Shown: positions 1-9,375, counted from the first letter of the stretch. The stretch: DNA of 64,000 nucleotides from an uncultured Prevotellaceae bacterium (GCA_902776545.1 CACYQO010000035.1:1-64000), one strand, 5' to 3'. The notes: generated from the sequence alone by a model not told the origin. A program made the numbers and translations.

Positions 1-105
1 TTTGTAGTCGATGCCTTCATCCTGGCAGTACTTGCGGAGGCTGCGCCCGCTTCGATGCTGGTTGAAGTCCTGCATCACTTTCTCGAAATATTCCTTTGTT
101 TCCAT
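1..105 (-). CDS. Small IS-associated protein, partial (IS66 OrfA-like?)
   Basis: The reading frame opens with METKEYFEKVMQDF at 105 and runs off the window edge after 35 codons (..RSLRKYCQDEGIDYK). A short helical N-terminus followed by an R-S-L-R-K-Y-C helix-turn-helix-like stretch is typical of the small accessory proteins that precede transposase genes in IS66-like elements. The assignment rests on that resemblance and on a terminal-repeat-like sequence just upstream, not on a full domain. A TACCTTTG -7 box (128-135, minus) sits 23 bases upstream of the start, so the gene has its own promoter. Confidence 0.45.
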   Translation of the reverse strand, partial: METKEYFEKVMQDFNQHRSGRSLRKYCQDEGIDYK

Positions 106-160
106 ACAATAAAAGTTTTAACGGAGGCAAAGGTACTAACTTATCCTAACAACGCCTTAC
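1..160 (-). mobile_element. End of an IS66-like insertion sequence (rest lies outside)
   Basis: On the minus strand 160-145 reads GTAAGGCGTTGTTAGG, close to the GTAAGCG-type termini of IS66 elements. It is followed by a promoter and the accessory ORF. The adjoining nucleotidyltransferase gene is cut off here, as expected for an insertion. Only one end is visible, so neither a target duplication nor the second inverted repeat can be checked. Confidence 0.4.
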
Positions 161-174
161 GTTCATATGGTGGG

Positions 175-519
175 TTACTCATAACATTGAGCAATTCCTT
201 GCCCTTTCACTAAAACAGCATAGACGTCCTCCTTACGAAGTCTTTCAATCAGTTTTGCCACGAAATCATTCATGGCCATGTTTTGTTGTTCTAACTCTAA
301 TGCACTTCCTACAAACTGTAACACATCGTCTTGTGGAGCCTTAGCATCTACGATATGTTCGATACCCGCTGTTACCAGCCCGAGAACAGATTGTTCCTCT
401 GCCAAACGATAGACCTCCTGGTAATCTATCTTTTCAAACGTTGCGAGCCGAACCTCTCCTTCCCAAAGTCCGGCTCTAACCAATGCAAAAAAAGCCTGCA
501 GGTTATTATCAAGCTTCAT
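175..519 (-). pseudogene. Truncated nucleotidyltransferase (NTP_transf_5-like), N-terminal fragment
   Basis: This 114-residue fragment is helical and ends with VLVKGQGIAQCYE. In full-length proteins of this family (about 350-400 residues) the KGxxxAxxYE segment leads directly into the R-x-x-GDxDL nucleotidyltransferase motif. Here a TAA replaces the next codon and an IS end follows 15 bases further on, so the catalytic aspartates are lost. These proteins are common at the downstream ends of Bacteroidetes polysaccharide loci. It lies 5 bases after the epimerase stop and was probably the last gene of the operon. I infer that it is inactive. Confidence 0.6.
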
Positions 520-524
520 CAGCC

Positions 525-1466
525 TTATCTAAAGCTCTCCAGAGTTACCTTCAATCCCTCACGGGCATCGACAGGCATCTTATCCACACCTAATGCCTTC
601 TTTATTTTGGCATTGGACGAGACGTAATCTTCCGTCAACTTGCGCAGTCTTTCTGGATCTAAAGGTAAGTGCAACAGGCCGCCAATCTTGGCCACGCCAT
701 TCATCAAGCCTTTGGGCAGTTTCCAGATATGAGCTTTCTTGCCTAATGACTTACAGATTTCTTCTATCAATTCATTGGTACTCAGTGCCTCGTCATCACC
801 CATATTATAGATACCGGAAGGCACTTCCTTTGTCAATACACCATTTACAGCAAAACAGATATTCTCTATGGAGGTGAATGTTCTTCGATTCTCAAATGCA
901 CCAAGTGGCCAGGGAATACCCTTCTTTACTACACCATACAACAAATTCAAGTTGCCTTTATTACCTGGCCCATGTATCATGCAAGGACGGAAGATATAAA
1001 TGTCTTTACTCTTACTTCTTACATCTTCCATCTTATTTAAGATATACTTTTCCGCAGCAATCTTCGATTCACCGTAAGGCCCTACAGGTGCAGGCACAAC
1101 GTCCTCAGTCAGTACGCCATCCACTTTATCAGCCGCAGCCTTAGCTGTACTAAAGAACACAAACTTCTTAATGCGATCATGCGCCAGGAAATAATCAAAG
1201 ATCTTCTTGGTCAGCTCAGTGTTCACCTTAAAATACACATCAGCAGCATTCTTATTCTTTGTATCATGTGCTTTACCTGCTAAGTGAATAATGGCGTCAA
1301 CATCTGTTATTTTACCAGTTTCTAATTCAGACCAAGAATATGTCTTAATTACGCCATCCTTTTCTGGGGCAATAATATCAAGACCAAATAATTCGTTCTT
1401 ATCAGCCAAATATTTCACCAAGTTACTGCCCACAAACCCGTGAACACCTGTAATCAGAATCTTCAT
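525..1466 (-). CDS. NAD-dependent epimerase/dehydratase (extended SDR)
   Basis: This 313-residue protein has the Rossmann motif GVHGFVG (7-13), a catalytic S106-T107 and Y131-x-x-x-K135 (YGESK), which define an extended short-chain dehydrogenase acting on a nucleotide- or lipid-linked sugar. Its size and N-terminus resemble the 4-epimerase/4-reductase class found next to initiating glycosyl-1-phosphate transferases in Bacteroidetes capsule loci. It may reduce or epimerise a 4-keto-6-deoxy-HexNAc. It follows the GT26 gene by 18 bases in the operon. The precise substrate cannot be read from the sequence. Confidence 0.8.
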   Translation of the reverse strand: MKILITGVHGFVGSNLVKYLADKNELFGLDIIAPEKDGVIKTYSWSELETGKITDVDAIIHLAGKAHDTKNKNAADVYFKVNTELTKKIFDYFLAHDRIKKFVFFSTAKAAADKVDGVLTEDVVPAPVGPYGESKIAAEKYILNKMEDVRSKSKDIYIFRPCMIHGPGNKGNLNLLYGVVKKGIPWPLGAFENRRTFTSIENICFAVNGVLTKEVPSGIYNMGDDEALSTNELIEEICKSLGKKAHIWKLPKGLMNGVAKIGGLLHLPLDPERLRKLTEDYVSSNAKIKKALGVDKMPVDAREGLKVTLESFR

Positions 1467-1484
1467 ATTGCTTTTCTTTAATGC

Positions 1485-2216
1485 TCAAATTCTTGACTTT
1501 TTTGCTTTCCGTTTCTCCTCGAAATACATCTTCGGTACCATCATAAGATACCCGCCTACACGTTTCAATTGCTTCTTTGGCTCCTTAAAAATGCGCTCTA
1601 ACCAAATAAAGCGAAGCCCGCCAATCTCTTTCTTATTGTTATGCAAGTCGCCAGTATAGAAGTTAAATGCAGCGCCAATACCAAAGAGAACTCCTTGATT
1701 CACGTATGGGAATATTTTCGAAATAAACGTTTCCTGTTTTGGAGCACCAAGACTAACCCAAACTATATCTGGTTTTATCTCGTTAATCTGCTTGGCAATA
1801 CCCTCATAGTCAAACTGATCTACAGGTACAAACGGCACGTCAAGATGCTGCAAATCCACTTCTATACCTTTCCCCTTAACAAAGGTCTTAATTTGTTCCA
1901 CTTTAGCCTTCGTGTTACCCACGAGCAAATGTTTATAAGGCCTCTCTATATAATACTCAAATAGCTCCGGACCATTATATGCATGATAGTTGGTACCATA
2001 TATCTTATTTACCATCTTTGCGATAGAACTTCCATCGCAGGTATTGATGGTAGCATTCTTCACTATTTCACGGTACTTCAAGTCCTTCTGCGCAATAGTG
2101 ATAACATTAGCATCCACCACACACACGTAAGCCTTCTTCTTCTCTTGGATATGTTTCTCAACAGTGCTCTTAAGCACTTCTGAGTCGAATTCAATATGGA
2201 TATTAAATACGTCCAT
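1485..2216 (-). CDS. WecG/TagA/CpsF family glycosyltransferase (GT26)
   Basis: This 243-residue protein has the GT26 hallmarks: C60-D61-G62 after an N-terminal alpha/beta half, and LGAPKQE at 156-162. GT26 enzymes transfer a HexNAc or ManNAc(A)-type sugar from UDP onto an undecaprenyl-diphosphate-linked acceptor, working as peripheral membrane enzymes at the cytoplasmic face. The basic C-terminal tail (KRKAKK) fits membrane association. The start overlaps the upstream Caps_synth gene by 14 bases, which indicates translational coupling. It probably adds the second sugar of the repeat unit. Confidence 0.9.
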   Translation of the reverse strand: MDVFNIHIEFDSEVLKSTVEKHIQEKKKAYVCVVDANVITIAQKDLKYREIVKNATINTCDGSSIAKMVNKIYGTNYHAYNGPELFEYYIERPYKHLLVGNTKAKVEQIKTFVKGKGIEVDLQHLDVPFVPVDQFDYEGIAKQINEIKPDIVWVSLGAPKQETFISKIFPYVNQGVLFGIGAAFNFYTGDLHNNKKEIGGLRFIWLERIFKEPKKQLKRVGGYLMMVPKMYFEEKRKAKKSRI

Positions 2217-3192
2217 TCTCTTTATTCGTGTTTAAAATATAGTGATAAAAATTATTCTTGTTCTCTTTCGTTTTCTGGTCTATTCTAAATGCCAACTTAT
2301 GAAAACTCACCCTCGAAGTCAATTTATTCCATTTCTCCTGATCAAACGTCTCATTCCAATGATGGAGAAGCGTCAAACTCCGCATACTATAACCATATGG
2401 CATGGCAGCTATCTCTTCCGGATATTCTTGTGCCACCATTGCAAAGAACAAATGGAATATGTAATAGTCCAATGTACAATTATAATCTTTCCAATAAGCA
2501 AAAAGCATATCCCTTACCGCCATCAGCACTTCATTATTGCTATAAGCAGAAATGAACCAATTACTGATACTTATATTCGTCGTAGTACCCTCTGGCGTAT
2601 ATTGGAATATAAATAGCGGCGCCTCAAGATATTTCTGTGCTATTTGTGTTTCCTGTGTGCTGAACCCAGTGCAAAGAACTGTCGAATCAATCCATGAGCC
2701 TCCATATTCTATAAGTAATTGTAGTCTCAGTAGGTCAGGGAACAGAGCCGGTGGGATTTGTTTTTTATTCCAACGCTCTACAATGTAATCTGGAAGTTGT
2801 ATATATTGATTCCAATTCTCAGAATCGATAATTCTTATCTCATAATCTTTCAGATACTTCAGTAGTGACCTATGACAAGCCTTAACGATATTTGGAGCCT
2901 TCTCCAATCCTTGTAGCCAGCACCACCATATAACCTTCGGATGCTCATGTTTCAGTTTCTTACTCCTTACTTTTTTCTTCTTACATCGCAAAATAGACTC
3001 ATATCTCATAACCAATACTGGTTCTATTTTGCGGAGCACCTCTGGATAAATAGTCTTGAAAGACTGCCGCTTATGTAAGCAACGAAAGAAACTCCTCACC
3101 ACAACTGGCAGTACACCCAGTTTAGCATACTGCCAGACTAGTTTTAATCCTCCAAATTGTTTAAAACGTGTCGTGAGTTTTTGGAAGTCCAT
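2203..3192 (-). CDS. Capsular polysaccharide synthesis glycosyltransferase (Caps_synth, GT32-like)
   Basis: The 329-residue sequence shows the GT32/Caps_synth signature: HPKVIWWCW (84-92), then D153-LLR-156 and YGGSWID (163-169), in which the D-x-x-R and terminal Asp form the DxD-like metal and nucleotide site. Enzymes of this group transfer hexoses, often mannose, during capsule synthesis. The stop abuts the next gene and the start overlaps the dehydratase stop by one base (3192), so it is in the middle of the operon. No signal peptide is seen, so the protein should be cytoplasmic or peripheral. Donor and acceptor are unknown. Confidence 0.85.
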   Translation of the reverse strand: MDFQKLTTRFKQFGGLKLVWQYAKLGVLPVVVRSFFRCLHKRQSFKTIYPEVLRKIEPVLVMRYESILRCKKKKVRSKKLKHEHPKVIWWCWLQGLEKAPNIVKACHRSLLKYLKDYEIRIIDSENWNQYIQLPDYIVERWNKKQIPPALFPDLLRLQLLIEYGGSWIDSTVLCTGFSTQETQIAQKYLEAPLFIFQYTPEGTTTNISISNWFISAYSNNEVLMAVRDMLFAYWKDYNCTLDYYIFHLFFAMVAQEYPEEIAAMPYGYSMRSLTLLHHWNETFDQEKWNKLTSRVSFHKLAFRIDQKTKENKNNFYHYILNTNKENGRI

Positions 3193-4400
3193 TACATTTT
3201 CTGGTCCAAATTTTTCCCCTTCTCCTCGTGCTCAAAGTTTGGGATAAACTCCTTAATGGCCTCCACCACCTGAGCCTTTGTGAAGTTCTCTTTGGCAAAG
3301 ATACTTTCCAATTTATCAAAGAAACCATTCACCTCTGCCATTTCATGGCGAGTAGTCTGGCAGACAACACCTAACGCTGCGAAACGTTGCATATCGATCT
3401 TCTCACCAGGCACATAGAACTCTTCGTAGGCTTTCTCGCCTGTGGTATCTGAGCCAAAGTACACTGTAGGATATTTATTATCATTCCATCCCAGTGCAGC
3501 GGCCTTGCGCTTGGCTTCATCATCACTGTTGCAAGGATCCTTCACAAGACCATTCGCTGTAACGAACTCATCACAAATGCTACTGAAAGTGAGCATCTGG
3601 TCTTCACCCAGTTTTGGGAAAAACACTTCACCGCCATTACCAAGGATACAGGCCAACATACATATCTGACCAGATTCCTCAGGGCTAACGAAATAGCGCT
3701 TAACATCAGAAGGTGCGGCCAGTGGCTGTTTCTTTTGTAAACGATGAATCCAACCATCAGGCAGGGATCCATTACTAAATGCCACATTTGCGAAGCGAGC
3801 AGTTGTGACCTTGAAGTACTTATTATAAGCCATCACCAAATCCTCCATGATACGCTTTGATGCGCCCATGATATTCACAGGGTTTGCAGCCTTATCCGTT
3901 GAAACACAGAAGAAGTGCTTCGGTGGATACACCGTCAACAGGTCCATCAGTTTCTTCGCCTTGATGTCATTGTTCTCAATCAGTGCCTGCACGCTGTAGC
4001 GGTCTTTCTCGGAACGTACATGCTTATGTGCAGAGAAATTTGCAACTATATCAAATCCCTTCTCCTCATGGAAGATGCGCTCGAAGATTGGGTCTGCAAA
4101 ATTCAACGTATAGCAGCGAAACTCATTGGGTACAAATAGTCCGTTTGTGCTTCGCACATCACGTACCAGTTCTGCCAATCCGTTCTCATTCAGGTCAACC
4201 ACCACAACGCTCTTGGGTTCAAACCGCAGCACCGCCTTGATGAAACTGGAACCTATTGATCCTGCTCCACCTATAACACATATCTTCTTTCCCTTTATCT
4301 CAGCAATCAGTTTTTCTTTGTTCGCCTCAATATCTGGAGCGAACATACTGACTGGGCGAAAGGTTACGCTATCCGAAATGAACTTTTCTAGATTAAACAT
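3192..4400 (-). CDS. Nucleotide-sugar 4,6-dehydratase, PglF/FlaA1-like (soluble)
   Basis: This 402-residue protein of the polysaccharide biosynthesis SDR family has the NAD motif GGAGSIGS (44-51) after an about 40-residue N-terminal extension. Its active-site segment is STDKAANPVNIMGASK, where Met replaces the usual SDR Tyr, as is typical of UDP-GlcNAc 4,6-dehydratases (PglF, FlaA1, WbpM). It lacks the multi-TM N-terminal domain of membrane-bound WbpM types. With the LegC-type aminotransferase and the PglD-like acetyltransferase further upstream it could supply a 4-keto intermediate for a diamino-trideoxy sugar; that link is inferred. Confidence 0.8.
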   Translation of the reverse strand: MFNLEKFISDSVTFRPVSMFAPDIEANKEKLIAEIKGKKICVIGGAGSIGSSFIKAVLRFEPKSVVVVDLNENGLAELVRDVRSTNGLFVPNEFRCYTLNFADPIFERIFHEEKGFDIVANFSAHKHVRSEKDRYSVQALIENNDIKAKKLMDLLTVYPPKHFFCVSTDKAANPVNIMGASKRIMEDLVMAYNKYFKVTTARFANVAFSNGSLPDGWIHRLQKKQPLAAPSDVKRYFVSPEESGQICMLACILGNGGEVFFPKLGEDQMLTFSSICDEFVTANGLVKDPCNSDDEAKRKAAALGWNDNKYPTVYFGSDTTGEKAYEEFYVPGEKIDMQRFAALGVVCQTTRHEMAEVNGFFDKLESIFAKENFTKAQVVEAIKEFIPNFEHEEKGKNLDQKM

Positions 4401-4419
4401 ACTTATATTTTATTATTTA

Positions 4420-5136
4420 CTATCTCATCAAAACCATTCTCGGCAAGTAAAACAAGTTTTTAGATGATATCTCAGAAACAGGTGACTGGATAGTGCCAAA
4501 AGCACATTTGTAACCTGCTATTTGAGCTTGCTTCATTTCGTTTTTAGACACATCACAATGCCATCCATAAGGATATGCCAAGTAATCAACATCTCGGCCT
4601 ATCAACTCCGATAACACTTTTCGGGAATCAACTAGTTCTTCCATTGAATTCCCCACTTTACTGAGATGGCAATGTGACACAGTATGCGACCCAATCGTGC
4701 ATAAAGGGTCTCTTGACATTTCCTTTAAATGCTCCTTTTTTATATATTCTTTTGTTCCAATAAGACCAGAGGCTACAAACAACGTATACGGTATTCCGAG
4801 TTGCTTCAGTATTGGATATGCATTTGTATAAACATCGTCCATTATATCATCGAAGGTTACAACAGCAAACTTTGTTTTATCCTTTGTTCGGATAATCTCT
4901 AACATCCTTTCGACAGAGACAAAAGTATACCCTTCTTTCCTTAACCTAAAGATTGTTGATTCAAATACCGCAGGTTTATGTTGACAACTGGCCATAGTGG
5001 CTACCTTTTCATTTGTTATATAATGGTACATTAACACAATGCCATGAACACGGCCAAAATGAGACATTATGTTCCAAAAAGACCGATGTATTAGATATAT
5101 AACAATATCAAGATAATGTTTCAAATTGTTAATCAT
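4420..5136 (-). CDS. Polysaccharide deacetylase family protein (CE4)
   Basis: This 238-residue protein carries the CE4 (NodB) motifs: TFDD at 94-97 (general base and metal Asp) and the metal pair H151-TVS-H155. A hydrophobic stretch around 8-24 may anchor the N-terminus. CE4 enzymes remove N-acetyl groups from GlcNAc-like residues or act on polymer O-acetyls. In capsule loci they usually tailor the repeat unit. The start codon overlaps the upstream glycosyltransferase stop (ATGA, 5133-5136). The family's second Asp is present. The substrate is not determinable. Confidence 0.85.
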   Translation of the reverse strand: MINNLKHYLDIVIYLIHRSFWNIMSHFGRVHGIVLMYHYITNEKVATMASCQHKPAVFESTIFRLRKEGYTFVSVERMLEIIRTKDKTKFAVVTFDDIMDDVYTNAYPILKQLGIPYTLFVASGLIGTKEYIKKEHLKEMSRDPLCTIGSHTVSHCHLSKVGNSMEELVDSRKVLSELIGRDVDYLAYPYGWHCDVSKNEMKQAQIAGYKCAFGTIQSPVSEISSKNLFYLPRMVLMR

Positions 5137-6347
5137 TTTATCTTAAGTTTTCGCTTCAGTCTGTTTCTGGCAATCATGACCATGAAACTAATATTACCTT
5201 TTACCAAATACCAAAGAAACTTACTATTGAAGCCTTTCTGATAGTACATGACTCTACGAGTTAGTCCACCATGCTTTGGTTTTTTTGAAGGCATAGTGGT
5301 ATCATACAAGAATATATCATTACCCGAAAGTCCATTAATAATATTCAATTCCAGAGGACGTAACCATAAGCCGAAGCTCTTTATAACTTTGTACGGCTTA
5401 GGATTGACACTCAAATAATACCTTTTGTTGTATTTATTATCACGGTTACCATATAAATCAATACATGTATCCTCACGACTGACACCAAGCACATCAAATA
5501 GATTCAGACTATCACCATGAGAATCATATTTCATCAACTCCTCAAAAGGCAATGTTTGATAATCGCGTTTTCCATATAATAAAGTTGCTTGGAACCTAAG
5601 ACTTTCGTCACTTGACAAACCATGCTCACCCGCATCTCCGAAATTCGTTGAGAGAGCGATGTTGGGATATATGGTATATTTATCATTCAATACCATATAG
5701 GCATCATAGAATTTAGACCACGCCTTCCCCCATTGTTTCTCTTTTTCAGGGACATCAAGATTATCCCAGTCAATTTCAGTTTTGTCATACCATTTTTTGA
5801 AAGCGTTCCACATATTGGAACTGAATGCCTCACCAGAGGTACAGACCGTTTGACAAGCTCTAACGTCCGCCCCGTTAGTTAGGCCATCACTTGGCAACCA
5901 ACAAAAGCCATTCATTTCATTTTTATACATCCCGATGCAGGCCACCTTCTTACAATTTCCATATACATCCATCATATGCATCACATAATGATAGAAGTAC
6001 TTGTTTAAATAAAGGTCATCTTCCAAAAGGATAACCCCCTTGAAATATTGCGTCAAATCTCCACAAGCCAGAATGTGATTTTTCAGCCCCATCCTTTCCT
6101 CACGTATAATAACATACTTATCACCGTAAGGCCATTCGAAGATGCGGGCATAGTTGTACAACCCTTCATCACCACTACAGTCTATACTAATAATCAAAGG
6201 GACATTGTTATAGCCTGAGTAATCTGCCTTTGTTAGATTCTCCAATAATCGACTCTGAGAGTCAAGCCTATTATATCCTATTGATACTATGGCGAATAAT
6301 TCTCTATTTTCGGGGTTTGATAAATCTTTCATATATTTTATGCTCAA
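5133..6347 (-). CDS. Glycosyltransferase with LEDD motif (GNT-I/GT-A-like)
   Basis: The 404-residue protein begins with a GT-A fold: FAIVSIGYNR near 18-27, LIISIDCSGD (51-60), then VILLEDDLYL with E109-D110-D111 as the metal-binding triad. This pattern is shared by GT2-related and GNT-I-like bacterial capsule glycosyltransferases. The C-terminal half (about residues 260-404) is unassigned. It ends in a basic, hydrophobic tail that may associate with the membrane. The start is uncertain: M1 overlaps the upstream GT2 gene by 44 bases, while M6 (6332) would overlap by 29. Specificity is unknown. Confidence 0.7.
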   Translation of the reverse strand: MSIKYMKDLSNPENRELFAIVSIGYNRLDSQSRLLENLTKADYSGYNNVPLIISIDCSGDEGLYNYARIFEWPYGDKYVIIREERMGLKNHILACGDLTQYFKGVILLEDDLYLNKYFYHYVMHMMDVYGNCKKVACIGMYKNEMNGFCWLPSDGLTNGADVRACQTVCTSGEAFSSNMWNAFKKWYDKTEIDWDNLDVPEKEKQWGKAWSKFYDAYMVLNDKYTIYPNIALSTNFGDAGEHGLSSDESLRFQATLLYGKRDYQTLPFEELMKYDSHGDSLNLFDVLGVSREDTCIDLYGNRDNKYNKRYYLSVNPKPYKVIKSFGLWLRPLELNIINGLSGNDIFLYDTTMPSKKPKHGGLTRRVMYYQKGFNSKFLWYLVKGNISFMVMIARNRLKRKLKIK

Positions 6348-7191
6348 TTAAATTTGTAACGAATAAAGATGAATACTTCAATGTTTTTATGATGTCATGC
6401 TTTTTCATACAGAAGAAAGCCAATGACTTATAGTTATACCACCGAGAGCCCATTCGTTGGTCAAAAGCATCCTTAAACTCATTCAAATAATACTCATGGC
6501 CAGCAATTCTTCTTCCGAGCCATTGCTTATCATAACGCATATGTGTTGATGTTCGCTCATAGATGTGATTAACATATACATTTACAAGTGACTCAGGTAC
6601 ATAGTCCACTTTCCATTTTTGACAATATCTTGCGCCCAATTCCCAATCTGTTGCTAAAGGACTATTAACATTCCAGCCACCTAATTCTTCAAAAACTGTT
6701 TTTCTGAATAAGAAAGTGGGCGTACCCGATACGGATGGTTTCTCTGCTGCCTCTACAGGGACGAACCCCCTAAGTTTTGGGTCATGAATTCTGATAACAC
6801 TATTATTATTTGCGCTGTTGAAATATGTCATCCAACAATATACCATTCCGTACTCTTCTGATAAAGATTCAATCAATGCGACCTGTTTTTCAACCTTTGC
6901 CGGTAAGTATTCATCATCGCTATCCAAGAAAGTAACATATTTCCCCTTTGAAAGGGAAACACCATAGTGAAATGATTTTACTACAGGCCAATTAGTATCT
7001 AGTTTAATAAATCTCAGTCTGATATCATCATACCCATTAATCACATCATCTGTTTCATCATCGGATGCGCCATCCACAATAATATGCTCAATACTCCTGT
7101 AGGACTGATTTAAGACGCTATCTATACATCTGCCCAATAGTTTCCCTCTGTTTCGAGTAACCGTTATTACAGATACTAATGGTTTTTCCAT
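6304..7191 (-). CDS. Glycosyltransferase family 2
   Basis: This 295-residue GT2 protein starts VSVITVTRNR (6-15). It has IIVDGASDD (37-45) for nucleotide binding and the metal motif DSDD at 90-93, all in canonical positions. It should transfer one sugar from a nucleotide donor to the lipid-linked repeat unit at the cytoplasmic membrane face. It is preceded by only 4 bases after the nucleotidyltransferase stop and overlaps the next gene. Linkage and donor cannot be assigned from the sequence. Confidence 0.9.
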   Translation of the reverse strand: MEKPLVSVITVTRNRGKLLGRCIDSVLNQSYRSIEHIIVDGASDDETDDVINGYDDIRLRFIKLDTNWPVVKSFHYGVSLSKGKYVTFLDSDDEYLPAKVEKQVALIESLSEEYGMVYCWMTYFNSANNNSVIRIHDPKLRGFVPVEAAEKPSVSGTPTFLFRKTVFEELGGWNVNSPLATDWELGARYCQKWKVDYVPESLVNVYVNHIYERTSTHMRYDKQWLGRRIAGHEYYLNEFKDAFDQRMGSRWYNYKSLAFFCMKKHDIIKTLKYSSLFVTNLIEHKIYERFIKPRK

Positions 7192-7195
7192 AATT

Positions 7196-8263
7196 TTATA
7201 ATACCTTTATCATTCGTAAATATTCTGGCCATTCACCCATGTCTTTCCACGAATGTTCACTTACGGGGAAACAGCCTACACGGCCTCCACGAGACTGAAC
7301 CTTCTCCATCAAGTGTGTAATATGGAAGAACTCTCCTTCAGGAATCTCATCAATCAATTCGGAATTCAGAATATACACACCAGTATTCACCTGATACGTC
7401 TGTTCTGGCTTTTCCTTCAAGGCTGTCATTAATCCATCTTCACCAGTCTCTATCACACCGTATGGAATCTTGAAACTCTTCACCATAGTCACAATGGTCA
7501 TATCGTTGTGATTGTTCACATGATAATCCCACACATCACGGTAATCCTGTTCGTTGATACTATCGCAGTTGCTGACAAAGAAAGGAGTAGTAATCTTTCC
7601 TTTAAGAAGTGAAACACTACCAATAGTACCAAGAGGCTTATCCTCCATAAAAAACTTAATGTTATACTTATGATCAAGCTGGCTGAGATAGTATTTCATC
7701 ATGTCTGCCTTGTAGTTGACAGACATATAGAACCTATGACAACCTATACTCTCAAACTGATCCATAATGACCTCAAGAATTGTCTTGTCGCCCACTGGTA
7801 CCAGAGGTTTGGGGATAACATTGGTAATAGGCTTAAGTCGAGTACCCTTACCACCTGCCATTATTACGACAGGCAAGTCTATCTTTGGGCGATTTGCATC
7901 TTCGGGCTTTTCAGGTAATAGTTCATCCCAGAATATTACATCCACAAGCTGGCCATTTGCATCAACTATTGGCATTAATTCTGCACGTTTCTCTAGCATC
8001 CAGCCCTTTATTTTATTGCGATCATCGCCTTCGCGTGCATACCGTTTCGTTTTATTGTTAATAACGTCCCTTATGGGGGTATCAAAAGGCTTATGTGCGA
8101 TAATAGCTCGTTGTAGGTCACCATTAGTGATAATACCAACAAACCGTTCCTCATCAAACACAAGAAACAATTTCGTTAAGCCTTCATCCATCTTGCGCAT
8201 GGCCTGAATGATGGTCGTATTGGCTTGGACTATTTTTTTACGTATTCTGTCTGAAAATTCCAT
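7196..8263 (-). CDS. CBS-domain sugar-1-phosphate nucleotidyltransferase (PtmE-like)
   Basis: This 355-residue, two-part protein has an N-terminal tandem CBS region (about 8-118; FVGIITNGDLQRA typical) and a C-terminal nucleotidyltransferase domain that starts VVIMAGGKGTRLKP (132-145) with PKPLVPVG following. The same architecture occurs in PtmE, the glucosamine-1-phosphate guanylyltransferase of the Campylobacter GDP-linked legionaminate route. By family it should activate a hexosamine- or hexose-1-phosphate with GTP (or another NTP). The CBS pair suggests regulation by an adenine nucleotide. No nonulosonate synthase (NeuB/LegI) occurs in this window, so a legionaminate product is not supported. 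Confidence 0.75.
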   Translation of the reverse strand: MEFSDRIRKKIVQANTTIIQAMRKMDEGLTKLFLVFDEERFVGIITNGDLQRAIIAHKPFDTPIRDVINNKTKRYAREGDDRNKIKGWMLEKRAELMPIVDANGQLVDVIFWDELLPEKPEDANRPKIDLPVVIMAGGKGTRLKPITNVIPKPLVPVGDKTILEVIMDQFESIGCHRFYMSVNYKADMMKYYLSQLDHKYNIKFFMEDKPLGTIGSVSLLKGKITTPFFVSNCDSINEQDYRDVWDYHVNNHNDMTIVTMVKSFKIPYGVIETGEDGLMTALKEKPEQTYQVNTGVYILNSELIDEIPEGEFFHITHLMEKVQSRGGRVGCFPVSEHSWKDMGEWPEYLRMIKVL

Positions 8264-8272
8264 GTCTGTTTA

Positions 8273-9331
8273 TTATATTTCCCTATAGCCCAATAGTTTT
8301 ACCCTATTATGCTCATAACTCTCAGGATATTTCGATTTCCATTGATCTACAATCTGCTCAAACACCCCCAGACTATATACCCGCTTTCCAATCCAAAACT
8401 CACCATTCTCCTTGGAGAAGTTTTGTTTGAAGTGAAGAAGCAGATCATCTTCAGCACCTGTCGTTCCACCACCGAAATGGAACCACTTACATCCACGCTC
8501 CTTAGCTTTTTGAATACCGTACCAAAGCACGGCATTGTTTGCTGCTATTTTATAGTAATTTTTGTCACGCCCAGAAAGATGGTAATGCGCATAGTCCTTA
8601 CTAAACATGAACATAGAGCCTGCGATGGGTTTACCTTCGTATATGGCAAAACACAGCGTCAGGTTGTCACCAAAGGTTTCCTTGAATGTGTCATAATACT
8701 TGGGAGGGAAAAAATAGAAACCTTCTGCATTCACATTTCGCATCGTCTGGTCGTACATCTCGCGGAAGAAATTATAGTCTTGACTCTCCACGATGGTCAA
8801 TCCTTCCTTTTCTGCCTTTCGTATGACATTACGGTTTTTTGAAGAGAACTGGTTCATCCATATCTCTTCTCCAGAGATTGTCAAATCGAGTTTCACGGTC
8901 TTTCGACTATAGAACGTCTGCATTTTCGGAGATGCCAACGTTTGATTGTCTAGTAGAGGATGGAATCGGGAGAACTCTGCAACAATATGTTGCTCCTGAC
9001 AATACTGGTCAAATGTATCGTGAAATCGAGCAAGGAATTCATTATCCTTTGAGGATGTCACGATGCCATTATAGCCGTATGCTCCCTGGATGTCATAGTA
9101 TTCATCATCCAACTCATAGCCAAGCTGGTTGATAGAATTAAGCAGGAATGGATAGAGTACAACCTTGCCATCCTCCTCATAGACAAAGCAACATGCTTTG
9201 CCATCTCCATTCTGCTCATAGAGGGCATAGTATTCAGGAGAGAAGTAAACATCCTGTTGGTCTGCTGGTAGCACAGACAACAGGCGGCTCCATTCCTCGG
9301 ATTCTTTAAGTGTCAAGTTCTTTGTTACCAT
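8273..9331 (-). CDS. FemAB/BioF2-like GNAT acyltransferase
   Basis: The 352-residue protein has a GNAT fold of the Acetyltransf_6/FemAB type. The N-terminal half is alpha/beta. The C-terminal half has GSMFMFSKDYAHYHLSG followed by a long helix and HFGGG, the pattern seen in peptidyl- and aminoacyl-transferases such as FemX and in capsule-locus acyltransferases. It is likely to attach an acyl or aminoacyl group to an amino sugar of the repeat unit. It lies just downstream of the CitE/MaoC pair, which could supply an unusual acyl-CoA, although that pairing is only inferred from gene order. Confidence 0.65.
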   Translation of the reverse strand: MVTKNLTLKESEEWSRLLSVLPADQQDVYFSPEYYALYEQNGDGKACCFVYEEDGKVVLYPFLLNSINQLGYELDDEYYDIQGAYGYNGIVTSSKDNEFLARFHDTFDQYCQEQHIVAEFSRFHPLLDNQTLASPKMQTFYSRKTVKLDLTISGEEIWMNQFSSKNRNVIRKAEKEGLTIVESQDYNFFREMYDQTMRNVNAEGFYFFPPKYYDTFKETFGDNLTLCFAIYEGKPIAGSMFMFSKDYAHYHLSGRDKNYYKIAANNAVLWYGIQKAKERGCKWFHFGGGTTGAEDDLLLHFKQNFSKENGEFWIGKRVYSLGVFEQIVDQWKSKYPESYEHNRVKLLGYREI

Positions 9332-9375
9332 ATTCTACTTGTTACAAACAACGCGGTACTCCATCCTAATAAACA

